NCBI RefSeq assembly: GCF_051209875.1
Contig: NZ_JBNTQY010000001.1
Coordinates: 1,674,001 to 1,738,000 of the forward strand
DNA from: Emticicia sp051209875
GTDB taxonomy: Bacteria > Bacteroidota > Bacteroidia > Cytophagales > Spirosomataceae
Direction of reading: 5' to 3'
DNA length: 64,000 bases
The position numbers and the translations under genes are program-made. Below the pieces are notes generated by a model. The model ran no database searches. It was not told the DNA's origin and worked only from the letters and a program-made list of their open reading frames with translations. Each line of letters opens with the position of its first letter. The first letter of the stretch is position 1. Shown here piece by piece: positions 1 to 8,409 of this stretch.

Positions 1-385
1 TTTCGGCCGAATCAGGCTTGATTCCTTCTTTCAAATCTTCCATTGCTTCAATCAAAGGTCCGATTTCTCGGCGTCGTCGCTCTTTAGCAATCTGCTTGGC
101 AACTTTCCAAATATCCTTCTCAGCTATGAAATACTCCTTACGTTCGCCAGGAAGGAGTTGTTTGTAAATCAAGCCCCAATCCATCAAATCTCGCAGGTTC
201 ATATTTACATTCCCTCTCGAAATTTGTAAATCAGCCATGATCTCATCAGCATTCATAGACTTTGGCGAAAGCAAAAGCAATGCGTGTATCTGTGCCATCG
301 TGCGGTTGATTCCCCACTGGGTGGCAAGCGTACCCCACGTATGGATAAACTTATCTTTTGCTTCTTTTAATTCCATTACTGACAT
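1..385 (-). CDS. GbsR/MarR-family transcriptional regulator (C-terminus cut by window edge)
   Basis: About 128 codons are present and the gene runs off the left edge. The start is taken as the ATG at 385-383; a second in-frame ATG lies at 376-374. The product has a winged-helix pattern: a segment ending in ATQWGINRTMAQIHALLLLS, then a recognition-type segment, ADLQISRGNVNMNLRDLMDW, then a charged wing region with GERKEYF. This arrangement is typical of GbsR-type MarR relatives, which are small DNA-binding repressors. Its target is unknown. It stands alone and is divergent from pepP. The family call is firm and the specific role is not known. Confidence 0.8.
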   Translation of the reverse strand, partial: MSVMELKEAKDKFIHTWGTLATQWGINRTMAQIHALLLLSPKSMNADEIMADLQISRGNVNMNLRDLMDWGLIYKQLLPGERKEYFIAEKDIWKVAKQIAKERRRREIGPLIEAMEDLKEGIKPDSAE

Positions 386-751
386 CTTTGTTTTAACTTT
401 TATAATTTTGCACGTAAGCGTATTTGTACCCCAAAGTAAAATAACCTTTTTGAATTTTCAAAATATTCTGAAAGTTTTTTTATTTTTATTTTTTACCGAT
501 TATTTGTAGCTTACAAATGTTAACTCTTTGATTGATAGTTGTTTACCCAAAAAATATGCCATAAAGGATTTTATCCCAGAACTTAAAATAGAAAAATATA
601 TATAATTATATTTGTAAAAAATATAATAAAACATTGATTGTTTGGTTTGCAAAATCGGAACATTATTCCATCAACCAATAATTCATTTCATTTTATAATG
701 GAAAATTGGCTTTCTTTTACTTATTTCGTGCTATAAAAAAATCGACAGACA
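386..751. other. AT-rich divergent intergenic region without a gene
   Basis: This region separates the regulator from pepP and contains no convincing reading frame on either strand. A TATATTTG match to the TAnnTTTG -7 box lies at 607-614 on the plus strand, about 140 bases before the pepP start. It has no good TTG partner, so its use is uncertain. Nothing else recognisable was seen. Confidence 0.5.
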
Positions 752-2125
752 ATGTTTTCAGTTCAAACTTATACAGAGCGAAGAAATGCCCTTAAACGCA
801 GCCTCGGGAGTGGCCTTGTATTAATTTTAGGTAATGAAGAATCGCCAATGAATTACCACGATAATACCTATCGTTATCGCCAAGATAGTAATTTTTTGTA
901 TTTTTTCGGCATTAGTCATGCTGGACTTTCAGCCATTATTGATATTGATTCGGGCGAAGAAATTATCTTTGGGCATGAGTTTACAATGGACGATATTATT
1001 TGGATAGGCCCTCAACCAACGCTCGCTGAACAAGCTCGCAAAGTAGGTGTTTATCGCACCGAAACTCCTGAAAAACTGCCAGAAAGACTCAAAAAAGCCT
1101 CAAAAGTGCATTTTACGCCACCGTACCGCTATGATAATATGTTTAAGCTAAGCGAATGGCTAAATATCCCTGTGGCAGGTTTGAAAGAAAACGCTTCGGT
1201 TGAACTCATCAAAGCCATTGTGGCTTTGCGTTCAATCAAAACAGATGAAGAAATTGTGCAAATGGAAAATGCGGTCAATATTACCCGTGAAATGCACATC
1301 ACTGCCATGCAGTTGACAAAAGCTGGGAAAAAAGAATACGAAATTGCAGCAGCGATTCATGCAAAAGCTTTAGAAGGTGGTGGAGATTTATCATATCCAA
1401 TAATTTTTTCGATTAATGGACAAACATTGCATAACCATTATCACGGGAACACAATGACCGAAGGACGTTTGGTTATCAATGACTCGGGAGCAGAGAATGC
1501 CATGTTTTATGCAGGAGACATAACCCGAACCATTCCTGTAAGCAAGAAATTTACTGAAAAACAAAAGGAGATTTATACTATTGTTTTGAAAATGGAATTA
1601 GCGGGAATTGCTGCTCTAAAACCAGATATTCAATACAAAAAAATACATTTGTTAACTAATAAAATTTTGTTGGAAGGATTAAGAGATTTGGGTTTATTGC
1701 AAGGAAATATTGATGAAATGCTTGCTGAAGGCGTGCAAGGCTTGTTTATGCCACATGGTTTAGGACATGCCATCGGTCTTGATGTGCATGACATGGAAGA
1801 TTTGGGAGAAAATTATGTGGGTTATCGTGAAGGTTTGGAGCGAAGCACGCAATTAGGCTTAAAATCATTAAGATTGGCAAAGGAGTTGGAGGCAGGGAAT
1901 GTGCTAACAGTTGAACCAGGCATCTATTTTATTCCCGAATTGATTGATAAATGGAAGGCAGAAAATAAGTTTACAAATTTTGTAAACTATTCAAAATTAG
2001 ATGCTTACCGAGATTTTGGTGGAGTTAGAATTGAAGATAATTGCTTGGTTACTCCAACAGGCTGTAAAGTGTTGGGGAACCCAATTCCGAAGACAGTTGA
2101 GGAAGTGGAGGCTTTGAGAGGATGA
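752..2125 (+). CDS. pepP: Xaa-Pro aminopeptidase (M24B)
   Basis: A cytoplasmic metallopeptidase that removes N-terminal residues preceding proline. Residues 1-150 form the AMP_N domain and 170-440 the pita-bread catalytic domain. The five metal ligands are visible: D244 in DSGAE, D256 in GDITRT, H339 in GLGHAIG, E388 in EPGIY and E428 in RIEDN. H346 in DVHD is also conserved. The 457-residue length is normal and no signal peptide is present. The start is the first ATG and the frame is intact. It is probably monocistronic, because a strong hairpin follows the stop. Confidence 0.95.
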   Translation: MFSVQTYTERRNALKRSLGSGLVLILGNEESPMNYHDNTYRYRQDSNFLYFFGISHAGLSAIIDIDSGEEIIFGHEFTMDDIIWIGPQPTLAEQARKVGVYRTETPEKLPERLKKASKVHFTPPYRYDNMFKLSEWLNIPVAGLKENASVELIKAIVALRSIKTDEEIVQMENAVNITREMHITAMQLTKAGKKEYEIAAAIHAKALEGGGDLSYPIIFSINGQTLHNHYHGNTMTEGRLVINDSGAENAMFYAGDITRTIPVSKKFTEKQKEIYTIVLKMELAGIAALKPDIQYKKIHLLTNKILLEGLRDLGLLQGNIDEMLAEGVQGLFMPHGLGHAIGLDVHDMEDLGENYVGYREGLERSTQLGLKSLRLAKELEAGNVLTVEPGIYFIPELIDKWKAENKFTNFVNYSKLDAYRDFGGVRIEDNCLVTPTGCKVLGNPIPKTVEEVEALRG

Positions 2126-2133
2126 AATATATC

Positions 2134-2163
2134 GCCATTGTCTGTGAGGACACAGACAATGGC
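2134..2163. terminator. Perfect 13-bp hairpin after pepP
   Basis: GCCATTGTCTGTG, loop AGGA, then the exact complement. It lies between the convergent pepP and Uma2 genes. The T-tract is weak on the plus side, so it may serve both strands. Confidence 0.7.
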
Positions 2164-2198
2164 TTAGTTTGCTTCGATTTAAAAAAAAGCAGGGAGAA

Positions 2199-2681
2199 TT
2201 ATTTAAAAACCTCTTCTAAATTTAATCGGATACCTAATTTTTCATCAAAAAGTTCTCCTGTCATATAAGTTTTATACTCGTGCTTTGCATGAAAAATATT
2301 AATCATTTTAAAAGTTGGAATAACAATCCAACATGATTGTACCCCCGCACCAAAATAGGTATCTAATTTATCAACCAAATCTTGTGTGCTTTGTTTAGGC
2401 GAAACAATTTCAATGACACCAAGTGGCGTGTTTTTAACTCTAATTTCATCTTCCAACCAATCTGATGGTTCAGGTTTAAATAAACAAAGGTCTGGAGTAG
2501 CTTTTCCTGTACTTAGTTCAAGACTTAATTCAACAAATGTATCGTAAGTGTTTTCGTAATCTCGGGTCATTAAAAATGATAATCTTGACTCTAATCTTGA
2601 ATGATTTTTGCTTGGCACAGGCTTTCCACGGTCGAGTAAATATTCAGCTTCAACATCGGTTTGTTCCAAAAATGCTGTCAT
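2199..2681 (-). CDS. Uma2-family (DUF820) PD-(D/E)xK-fold protein
   Basis: A 160-residue protein of the Uma2 family, which has a restriction-endonuclease-like fold and no settled function. The core is visible: PD at 63-64 in ATPDLCLF, then E91 in GVIEIVSPKQST, then a helix with DKLDTYFGAG, and CWIVIP closing the sheet. The N-terminus is shorter than in many members, which begin with a threonine/tyrosine-rich segment, so this may be a short subtype. The ATG at 2681 sits about 20 bases from a TATATTTG -7 box, which fixes the start. Such genes are often singletons with patchy distribution. Confidence 0.8.
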   Translation of the reverse strand: MTAFLEQTDVEAEYLLDRGKPVPSKNHSRLESRLSFLMTRDYENTYDTFVELSLELSTGKATPDLCLFKPEPSDWLEDEIRVKNTPLGVIEIVSPKQSTQDLVDKLDTYFGAGVQSCWIVIPTFKMINIFHAKHEYKTYMTGELFDEKLGIRLNLEEVFK

Positions 2682-2699
2682 ATCTTTAATTGTTTTTTA

Positions 2700-2707
2700 C
2701 AAATATA
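2700..2707 (-). promoter_or_regulatory. -7 box TATATTTG before the Uma2 gene
   Basis: Exact match to TAnnTTTG on the minus strand, giving a leader of about 10-15 bases. No clear -33 TTG was seen. Confidence 0.5.
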
Positions 2708-2753
2708 GTATTTATTCGATAATTCAGTGGTTTGTCAAAAAAATATTGGTGTC

Positions 2754-3806
2754 TCAATCAACCCAATCTGCAATAAATAAATTTGTATCTCTCGTACCGC
2801 CATTATTGCGATTTGAACTGAAAATGATCTTTTTTCCATCATAACTAAACATCGGGAAGGCATTGAAATTGCTCTCGGTTGTGATCTTTTCAAGACCAGT
2901 GCCATCAATATTGATCATATATAATTGAAAATCATAGCCTCGTTGTGAATGATGATTTGAAGCAAAAATGATTTTATTTCCTGCATGATTAAAGTATGGA
3001 GCCCAGTTGGCTTTGCCCAACTTGGTAATTTGTTTCAAATCAGAGCCATCTGCATTACAAGTAAAAATCTCCATGTTGGTTGGAGCAACCAAGTTTTTCT
3101 TCAAATTTTCTTTGTATTCAGTTTTTTCTTCTTCACTTGAAAAACGTGAGGCACGGAAAACCAATTTCTTACTATCAGGCGAGAAAAATGCCCCACCATC
3201 ATAGCCCAATTCGTGTGTGATTTGCTTTACATTTTTGCCATCAATATCCATTGTGTATAAATCCAAATCCCCATTGCGAGTGCTGGTAAATACAATCTTT
3301 TTTCCATCAGGTGAAACAGTTGCTTCTGCATCATAGCCTGGCGAATTGGTCAGTTTTTTCTTTACATTTCCCTTCAAATCAGCCACATAAATATCAAAAC
3401 TATCATAAATTGCCCAAAGATATTTCTTGCCCATGTCTGGTACTGGTGGACAAGCATGGCCGCCCGCTTCGTGTGTACTTCCGAATAAAATTTGCTTACC
3501 GTTTGGCATGAAAAAACTACAAGTTGTACGTCCAAAACTGGTACTAATAAAATCAGGACGAACTTTAGGGTCTTTTAATCCTTTCTCCACATCCATGTAA
3601 AAAATTTGGTCGCACGAAAGTCCCCAAGCAGGATTATCAGATTGAAAACTTACATATTTACTATCACGACTAAAATAAGCCTCAGCATTATTGCCACCAA
3701 AAGTCAATTGGCGAATGTTTTTAAGGTGCTTTTCTTCGGGAGCTTGAGCGAAAGTCAGTGAATAATGAACAGTTATCAGTAAACAGAGAAGCGAAGTATA
3801 TTTCAT
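2754..3806 (-). CDS. Secreted PD40/TolB-type beta-propeller protein
   Basis: 350 residues with a signal peptide (MKYTSLLCLLITVHYSLTFA, then Q). Five or more PD40 blades are readable by their F/S-x-D-G/S-K-x-(I/V)-x-F cores: SRDSKYVSF, SPDGKKIVFTS, SPDSKKLVF, NHAGNKIIFAS and SYDGKKIIFSS. Between blades run DLYTMDIDGKNVKQIT-like strands typical of TolB C-terminal propellers. It probably resides in the periplasm and binds a protein or peptide partner. It lacks a peptidase domain, so it is not a full DPP-type enzyme. The role is unknown. Confidence 0.8.
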   Translation of the reverse strand: MKYTSLLCLLITVHYSLTFAQAPEEKHLKNIRQLTFGGNNAEAYFSRDSKYVSFQSDNPAWGLSCDQIFYMDVEKGLKDPKVRPDFISTSFGRTTCSFFMPNGKQILFGSTHEAGGHACPPVPDMGKKYLWAIYDSFDIYVADLKGNVKKKLTNSPGYDAEATVSPDGKKIVFTSTRNGDLDLYTMDIDGKNVKQITHELGYDGGAFFSPDSKKLVFRASRFSSEEEKTEYKENLKKNLVAPTNMEIFTCNADGSDLKQITKLGKANWAPYFNHAGNKIIFASNHHSQRGYDFQLYMINIDGTGLEKITTESNFNAFPMFSYDGKKIIFSSNRNNGGTRDTNLFIADWVD

Positions 3807-3897
3807 GTAGTAAATATTTTAAATAAGTAAATTTTATTGGTTATTCGTAATATCGTAATTCCAAATTCACAATTCTACGAAATGGTATTTTATTTAG

Positions 3898-3905
3898 CAA
3901 AGGTA
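3898..3905 (-). promoter_or_regulatory. -7 box TACCTTTG before the PD40 gene
   Basis: Exact TAnnTTTG match on the minus strand, about 92 bases upstream of the ATG. Confidence 0.5.
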
Positions 3906-3998
3906 TAACAGAATAAGTTTTTTTTGAAAAATAATTAAGAATGACTCAAAAATATCAAAATTTATTAAAAATGACACATTAATTGTTGTTAAAACAAT

Positions 3999-4006
3999 TA
4001 ATTTTG
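3999..4006 (+). promoter_or_regulatory. -7 box TAATTTTG before the DUF5916 gene
   Basis: Exact TAnnTTTG match 26 bases before the ATG at 4033. The nearest TTG is too close to be a normal -33 element. Confidence 0.5.
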
Positions 4007-4032
4007 TAGGAAAACTCAACAAACCGTCTGAT

Positions 4033-6291
4033 ATGCAAAGACTTCTCCTCTTTTTCGCTTTCTTATTTATTTTTCAAGAAAATTTTGCCCAAACAAATCC
4101 AGAAAATACTCCTTTACTGGTAAAGAACACTTCCGAAAAAATAAAAATTGATGGGGTTTTGGACGAACAAGCATGGGGAAAAGCTGAGAAACTACCCACA
4201 TTTTGGCAGTTTTTCCCAAAAGATAGCGTGAAAGCAAAGTATCAAACGGAGATTTTATTAACCTACGATGATAAAAATATTTACATCGGTGCTAAAATGT
4301 ATTCGCCAGGAAATGCGTATGTGACCCCATCTTTTCGCCGTGATTTTAGAGCAGGTGGAAATGATAATGTGAGTTTTTTATTCGATACATTCAATGATAA
4401 AACCAATAGTTTTTTGTTTGGTATGAATCCTTATGGTGTTATGCGTGAGGCATTGTTGTATAATGGCGGTACAGCCAACGAATATTTTAATATGTATTGG
4501 GACAATAAATGGACTGCTATTTCTAAAATGTACGATGGATATTGGATTTGTGAGTTGTCAATTCCTTTTACAACATTACGCTTCAAAGAAGGAAGTAAGC
4601 AGTGGAACTTTAAGGCCTATCGCTTTGATACTCAAGCCAATGAACAATCAACTTTGATGAGGATTCCTCAAAATCAGATTATCATGAATTTGGGCTATTC
4701 GATGCCTATCGCTTTTGAGAAACCACTGAAAAAATCAGGAGCAAATATTTCAATTATCCCTTATTTATCAGCAGGAATTACACGTGATTTTGAAAATCCA
4801 AATAATCCTGCGGCAGGTAATAAAATCAATTTTGGTGGAGATGCTAAAATTGGTATCACTTCTGGCTTGAACTTAGACTTGACCGTTAATCCCGACTTTT
4901 CAAATGTTGAAGCCGACCGCCAAGTCGTGAATTTGACTCGTTTTGATGTTAATTTCCCTGAACAAAGGCAATTTTTCTTGGAAAATTCTGATCTTTTCAC
5001 TGGGTTTGGTAGCTATAATACGAATCCATTTGTACCGCCTTCTGGAACACTCGGGCCAGCGGCTGGCAATCAATTGGTTAGTCCGTTTTTCTCTCGCCAA
5101 ATTGGCATTAGCCTTGATACAGCCACAGGAACGAATGTGCAGAATCGAATTTTATACGGAGCAAGAATCAGTGGGAAAATAGATGATAATTGGCGTGTAG
5201 GTTTACTAAATACTCAGACAGCCGCTGATGCGTTTAAAGGCACGCCAAGCATGAATTATTCAGTGGCAGCATTGCAACGGAAAGTTTTTGGTCGTTCAAA
5301 TATTGCTTTTATATTTGCCAATAAACAGGTTTTAGGTAGTGAATTGGCACAAGGAATTCATGCTTATAATAGAGTAGGGGGGCTGGAATATAATTTAGCC
5401 TCAAAAGATAATCGTTGGAGTGGGAAGGTATTTTATCATCAAGTTTTTAGTCCAATTGATATTACTGGAAAAGGTTCTCATGGGTTTATGCTCAATTATA
5501 GTGTTCGTAAACTCATTGCTAAATGGTCGCATGATTGGGTAGGAAAGGGTTTTGATGCTGAAGTTGGATTTGTGCCAAGAAAAAACTTTTTTCATATCAA
5601 CCCAACGATAGGATTCAACCATTTTCCTAATAGTCATGTACTTAACCGAGTAAGTTATGGTGTAGCTTATGACCAATTTAATCAACCAGGTTTGGGCGTA
5701 ACTGACCGTCAAGCGGGACCATTTTTGTTGTTAGGATTTCAAAATACCTCAAATGTCCTGATGACATTCAATCAAAATTATACTTATCTATTTGCCGATT
5801 TTGATGCTTTACGAAGTAATAAAACGCTTCCATCACTCAAAAAAGGCTCAAGTTATACCTATTATAATTTTTCGGTCAATTATGTTTCAGATTTGCGTAA
5901 GAAATTAGCGATTGCTTTTCAACCAGTAGTCGGACAGTATTTCGATGGAAATATTGTTAGTTTAGTCGGAAATGCCTCTTATCGCTTCCAACCTTATGGT
6001 TTTTTATCAGTTAATTTTAGCTATAATAATATCAAACTTTCGACTGGTAAAAATCAAGTGTATTTGCTTGGCCCAAAACTTGATTTGACATTTACCAAAA
6101 GTATTTTCTGGACAACCTATGTGCAGTATAATAGTCAGTTCAAAAATGTCAATGTCAATTCTCGTTTACAATGGCGATTTGCTCCTGTTTCAGACTTTTT
6201 CTTGGTTTACACCGATAACTACAATTCAGAAACTTGGATGCCTAAAAACAGAGCTATTTTAGCAAAAGTTACATATTGGTTAAATCTGTAA
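4033..6291 (+). CDS. DUF5916 outer-membrane protein with CBM9-like front domain
   Basis: 752 residues with a signal peptide ending near NFAQ. Residues 35-220 resemble carbohydrate-binding module 9 (KIDGVLDEQAWGKAE and TYDDKNIYIGAKMY). The rest matches the DUF5916 family: NVEADRQVVNLTRF, then FPEQRQFFLEN, then many alternating aromatic strands that end in an NYNSE-containing C-terminus. The family is widespread in Bacteroidota and is thought to form an outer-membrane barrel. Its substrate is not known. It is a single gene with its own promoter and a hairpin after the stop. Confidence 0.85.
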   Translation: MQRLLLFFAFLFIFQENFAQTNPENTPLLVKNTSEKIKIDGVLDEQAWGKAEKLPTFWQFFPKDSVKAKYQTEILLTYDDKNIYIGAKMYSPGNAYVTPSFRRDFRAGGNDNVSFLFDTFNDKTNSFLFGMNPYGVMREALLYNGGTANEYFNMYWDNKWTAISKMYDGYWICELSIPFTTLRFKEGSKQWNFKAYRFDTQANEQSTLMRIPQNQIIMNLGYSMPIAFEKPLKKSGANISIIPYLSAGITRDFENPNNPAAGNKINFGGDAKIGITSGLNLDLTVNPDFSNVEADRQVVNLTRFDVNFPEQRQFFLENSDLFTGFGSYNTNPFVPPSGTLGPAAGNQLVSPFFSRQIGISLDTATGTNVQNRILYGARISGKIDDNWRVGLLNTQTAADAFKGTPSMNYSVAALQRKVFGRSNIAFIFANKQVLGSELAQGIHAYNRVGGLEYNLASKDNRWSGKVFYHQVFSPIDITGKGSHGFMLNYSVRKLIAKWSHDWVGKGFDAEVGFVPRKNFFHINPTIGFNHFPNSHVLNRVSYGVAYDQFNQPGLGVTDRQAGPFLLLGFQNTSNVLMTFNQNYTYLFADFDALRSNKTLPSLKKGSSYTYYNFSVNYVSDLRKKLAIAFQPVVGQYFDGNIVSLVGNASYRFQPYGFLSVNFSYNNIKLSTGKNQVYLLGPKLDLTFTKSIFWTTYVQYNSQFKNVNVNSRLQWRFAPVSDFFLVYTDNYNSETWMPKNRAILAKVTYWLNL

Positions 6292-6313
6292 AACAATTTT
6301 CCAAATTGTTCAG

Positions 6314-6351
6314 CGGCAATATGTCATTGCCGTCGGTTTTAACCGACGGCA
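6314..6351. terminator. Two overlapping hairpins after the DUF5916 gene
   Basis: CGGCAAT/ATTGCCG (6314-6320 with 6326-6332) overlaps a second pair, TGCCGTCGGTT/AACCGACGGCA (6328-6338 with 6341-6351). They share bases, so only one can form at a time. TTTTAAAT follows the second. The second is the likelier terminator. Confidence 0.6.
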
Positions 6352-6467
6352 TTTTAAATAGTAATTTTAACCCAAACCTCTTCTAAATAGTTTAGGCTAA
6401 AGCCAAATATGTTTTATTTATCCATTTATCGTCAGCTAAAGCAGACGGCAATGAAATATCCGAAGAA

Positions 6468-8228
6468 CTATGACAATTTAATCTTATGTACAAACGGAGT
6501 GATGCCTGTCAAAAAAACGTGCATACCATCGGTACGTAAACTTCCAAAGTGCGATGTGTACATTTCACCTTCCAGTCCACGCAGTTTATTATGTTTGAAT
6601 GTACCTTCTCCAAATTTAATCGAATCTTTCCCAAATTGATATTCTCCTATTCCATTTTCTAAGGTATAATTATTGAGAGCATCAAGCTGTTTTAAACCAA
6701 TGAATTGTCCACCTTCTTTGAAGCAAAATTCAATGGTAACTTTTACATTTTCAGCTCCTTTTACCTGAAAATTCAATTCAGCACTTCCATTTTTCTCTTC
6801 AATAGCAATAATGGTTTCGATACTTTTAATATTACTTTGGGGACGATTTTGAAAATCCATTTTATTCCAAAATCTACCATCAGTACTTGGCGAATGCTTA
6901 TAATTTCCATCAGCTCGCTTGAATTTTTCGGGTAAGGGTTGATAATACGGTGCTTCGATTCGTTGACTAAGTATGTATTTTTTACCTTCTTTTTTCACCT
7001 CATCGCTTCTAAAATAGCCTGTACTAAAGAAATCAGTTGAAAAACGCATATATTTCAAGATAGCTTCACCTTTTCTAAAACTAAAGAAATTTGGACTCGT
7101 TGAACGTCCCGAGCCAATAATAGTTGGTTTGTCTGTTCCTCCGAAAATTGTCAAAGTCGTATCTTCTCTTCTAATTCTTACCAAATTAGTAGTTTTGAAA
7201 AACTGTTCAAAATTGGTATTCAACTTGGCAGGTTTTGGTAATACTTTGCGTAATTCTAGGTCTTCTACAAAAAAAGCAAGCATATCTGGCATTGTTTTCT
7301 CCTCAAAACCTTTTGTTGCTTCGATTTGCTTGCTGATAGCTGCAAATGTTGCATTATTGTCATGAAGAGCCATGTGGCGATAATCTAAATAAAAAGGTAG
7401 TACATCCATGCCAATAAATTGGTCTTGCCGTCTCGAATCATTGGTTACAATTTCTCCGTTGGGTTCAATATAAAAATATGTCATATTGAGGTTTTTTCGC
7501 ACATAATCATATAGTTTTGGACGTTTCAACAAGCGAGCCATTGTAATGAGACAATTATTAGTTACCTCTCCATAAATCATGCTTCGCTCTAAATAATGCC
7601 CATCGGCATCCATAAAAATGTTTTCTGAGAGCCATTCGTCAATTCTTTTTACATATTTTTTATCAGGATACAAGTCATTGATTCGAGCCAATGCTGCCGA
7701 AATCACCCAACGATGATTAGGCGTATGTACACCGCCCGTTCGCATGGCTTCGCCTGATTTCAAGATAAAATCTTTTAGTAAACCCTTTACTTCTGATAAA
7801 GATGGCATCGTAAGTTTTCTCAGAATTGCATCAGCTACACAAAGCGGCTCTAAAATAAAAGCAGTATCGGGCGGAGACGCTAAATTGCCGAGGTCGAGTG
7901 TACCGTCAGTTTTCTGATATTTTATCAAAAAATGCAAAATTTTGCTCATAAAAGGCACTAAATTTTCTTTTTGATAGAAGTATGAAGTTGGTTCAGCCAA
8001 AGCTGCTGAAAGATTGGCAAAATCGAAACCCAAACGGCGACGAATGTCGGTTATGTCAGGTTCTAATGCTTTCAAAAGTTTCTCAACTTCTTGATTATTG
8101 GCTTTTACAACTTTTTCAAAAAAATGATCATCATTTTCTGCTGACCAAGCAAAATTTGGAGAAAAAGTAAGTAAAGTACCGATTCCTAAACATTGTTTAA
8201 GGAATTTTTGTCGAGTAATATTTTGCAT
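6468..8228 (-). CDS. Secreted alpha/alpha-toroid-like protein, possibly heparinase II/III-like
   Basis: 586 residues with an N-terminal export signal (RQKFLKQCLGIGTLLTFSPN, then FAWS) that resembles a Tat signal but lacks the twin arginine. The first 330 residues are helical, with HRWVISAALARIND, WLSENIFMDADGHYLERS and GEVTNNCLITMARL, as in alpha/alpha-barrel polysaccharide lyases and hydrolases. The second half is beta-rich. This order suits a heparinase II/III-like enzyme, but I cannot identify a catalytic set with certainty. It is divergent from the ABC exporter. The function is unassigned. Confidence 0.5.
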   Translation of the reverse strand: MQNITRQKFLKQCLGIGTLLTFSPNFAWSAENDDHFFEKVVKANNQEVEKLLKALEPDITDIRRRLGFDFANLSAALAEPTSYFYQKENLVPFMSKILHFLIKYQKTDGTLDLGNLASPPDTAFILEPLCVADAILRKLTMPSLSEVKGLLKDFILKSGEAMRTGGVHTPNHRWVISAALARINDLYPDKKYVKRIDEWLSENIFMDADGHYLERSMIYGEVTNNCLITMARLLKRPKLYDYVRKNLNMTYFYIEPNGEIVTNDSRRQDQFIGMDVLPFYLDYRHMALHDNNATFAAISKQIEATKGFEEKTMPDMLAFFVEDLELRKVLPKPAKLNTNFEQFFKTTNLVRIRREDTTLTIFGGTDKPTIIGSGRSTSPNFFSFRKGEAILKYMRFSTDFFSTGYFRSDEVKKEGKKYILSQRIEAPYYQPLPEKFKRADGNYKHSPSTDGRFWNKMDFQNRPQSNIKSIETIIAIEEKNGSAELNFQVKGAENVKVTIEFCFKEGGQFIGLKQLDALNNYTLENGIGEYQFGKDSIKFGEGTFKHNKLRGLEGEMYTSHFGSLRTDGMHVFLTGITPFVHKIKLS

Positions 8229-8409
8229 ATTTTAAGGTTGGAATTTTGCTTGTAAAAGTAGAAAGCCACTAGATGAGTTACAAATGATTTTATGCCTAAA
8301 ATTGATGTTTTTTGAAACTAAAATTTTCTGAGTAAACAAATTGAAGTAAATTGTAGGCAGAAATCTTTCTGCATTTTGAAGATGATAAATCACGAAACAA
8401 GTAACATAA

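Noticed and set aside
5401..5712. 103-codon open frame on the minus strand
   Set aside because: It is antisense within the DUF5916 gene and has no recognisable protein features.
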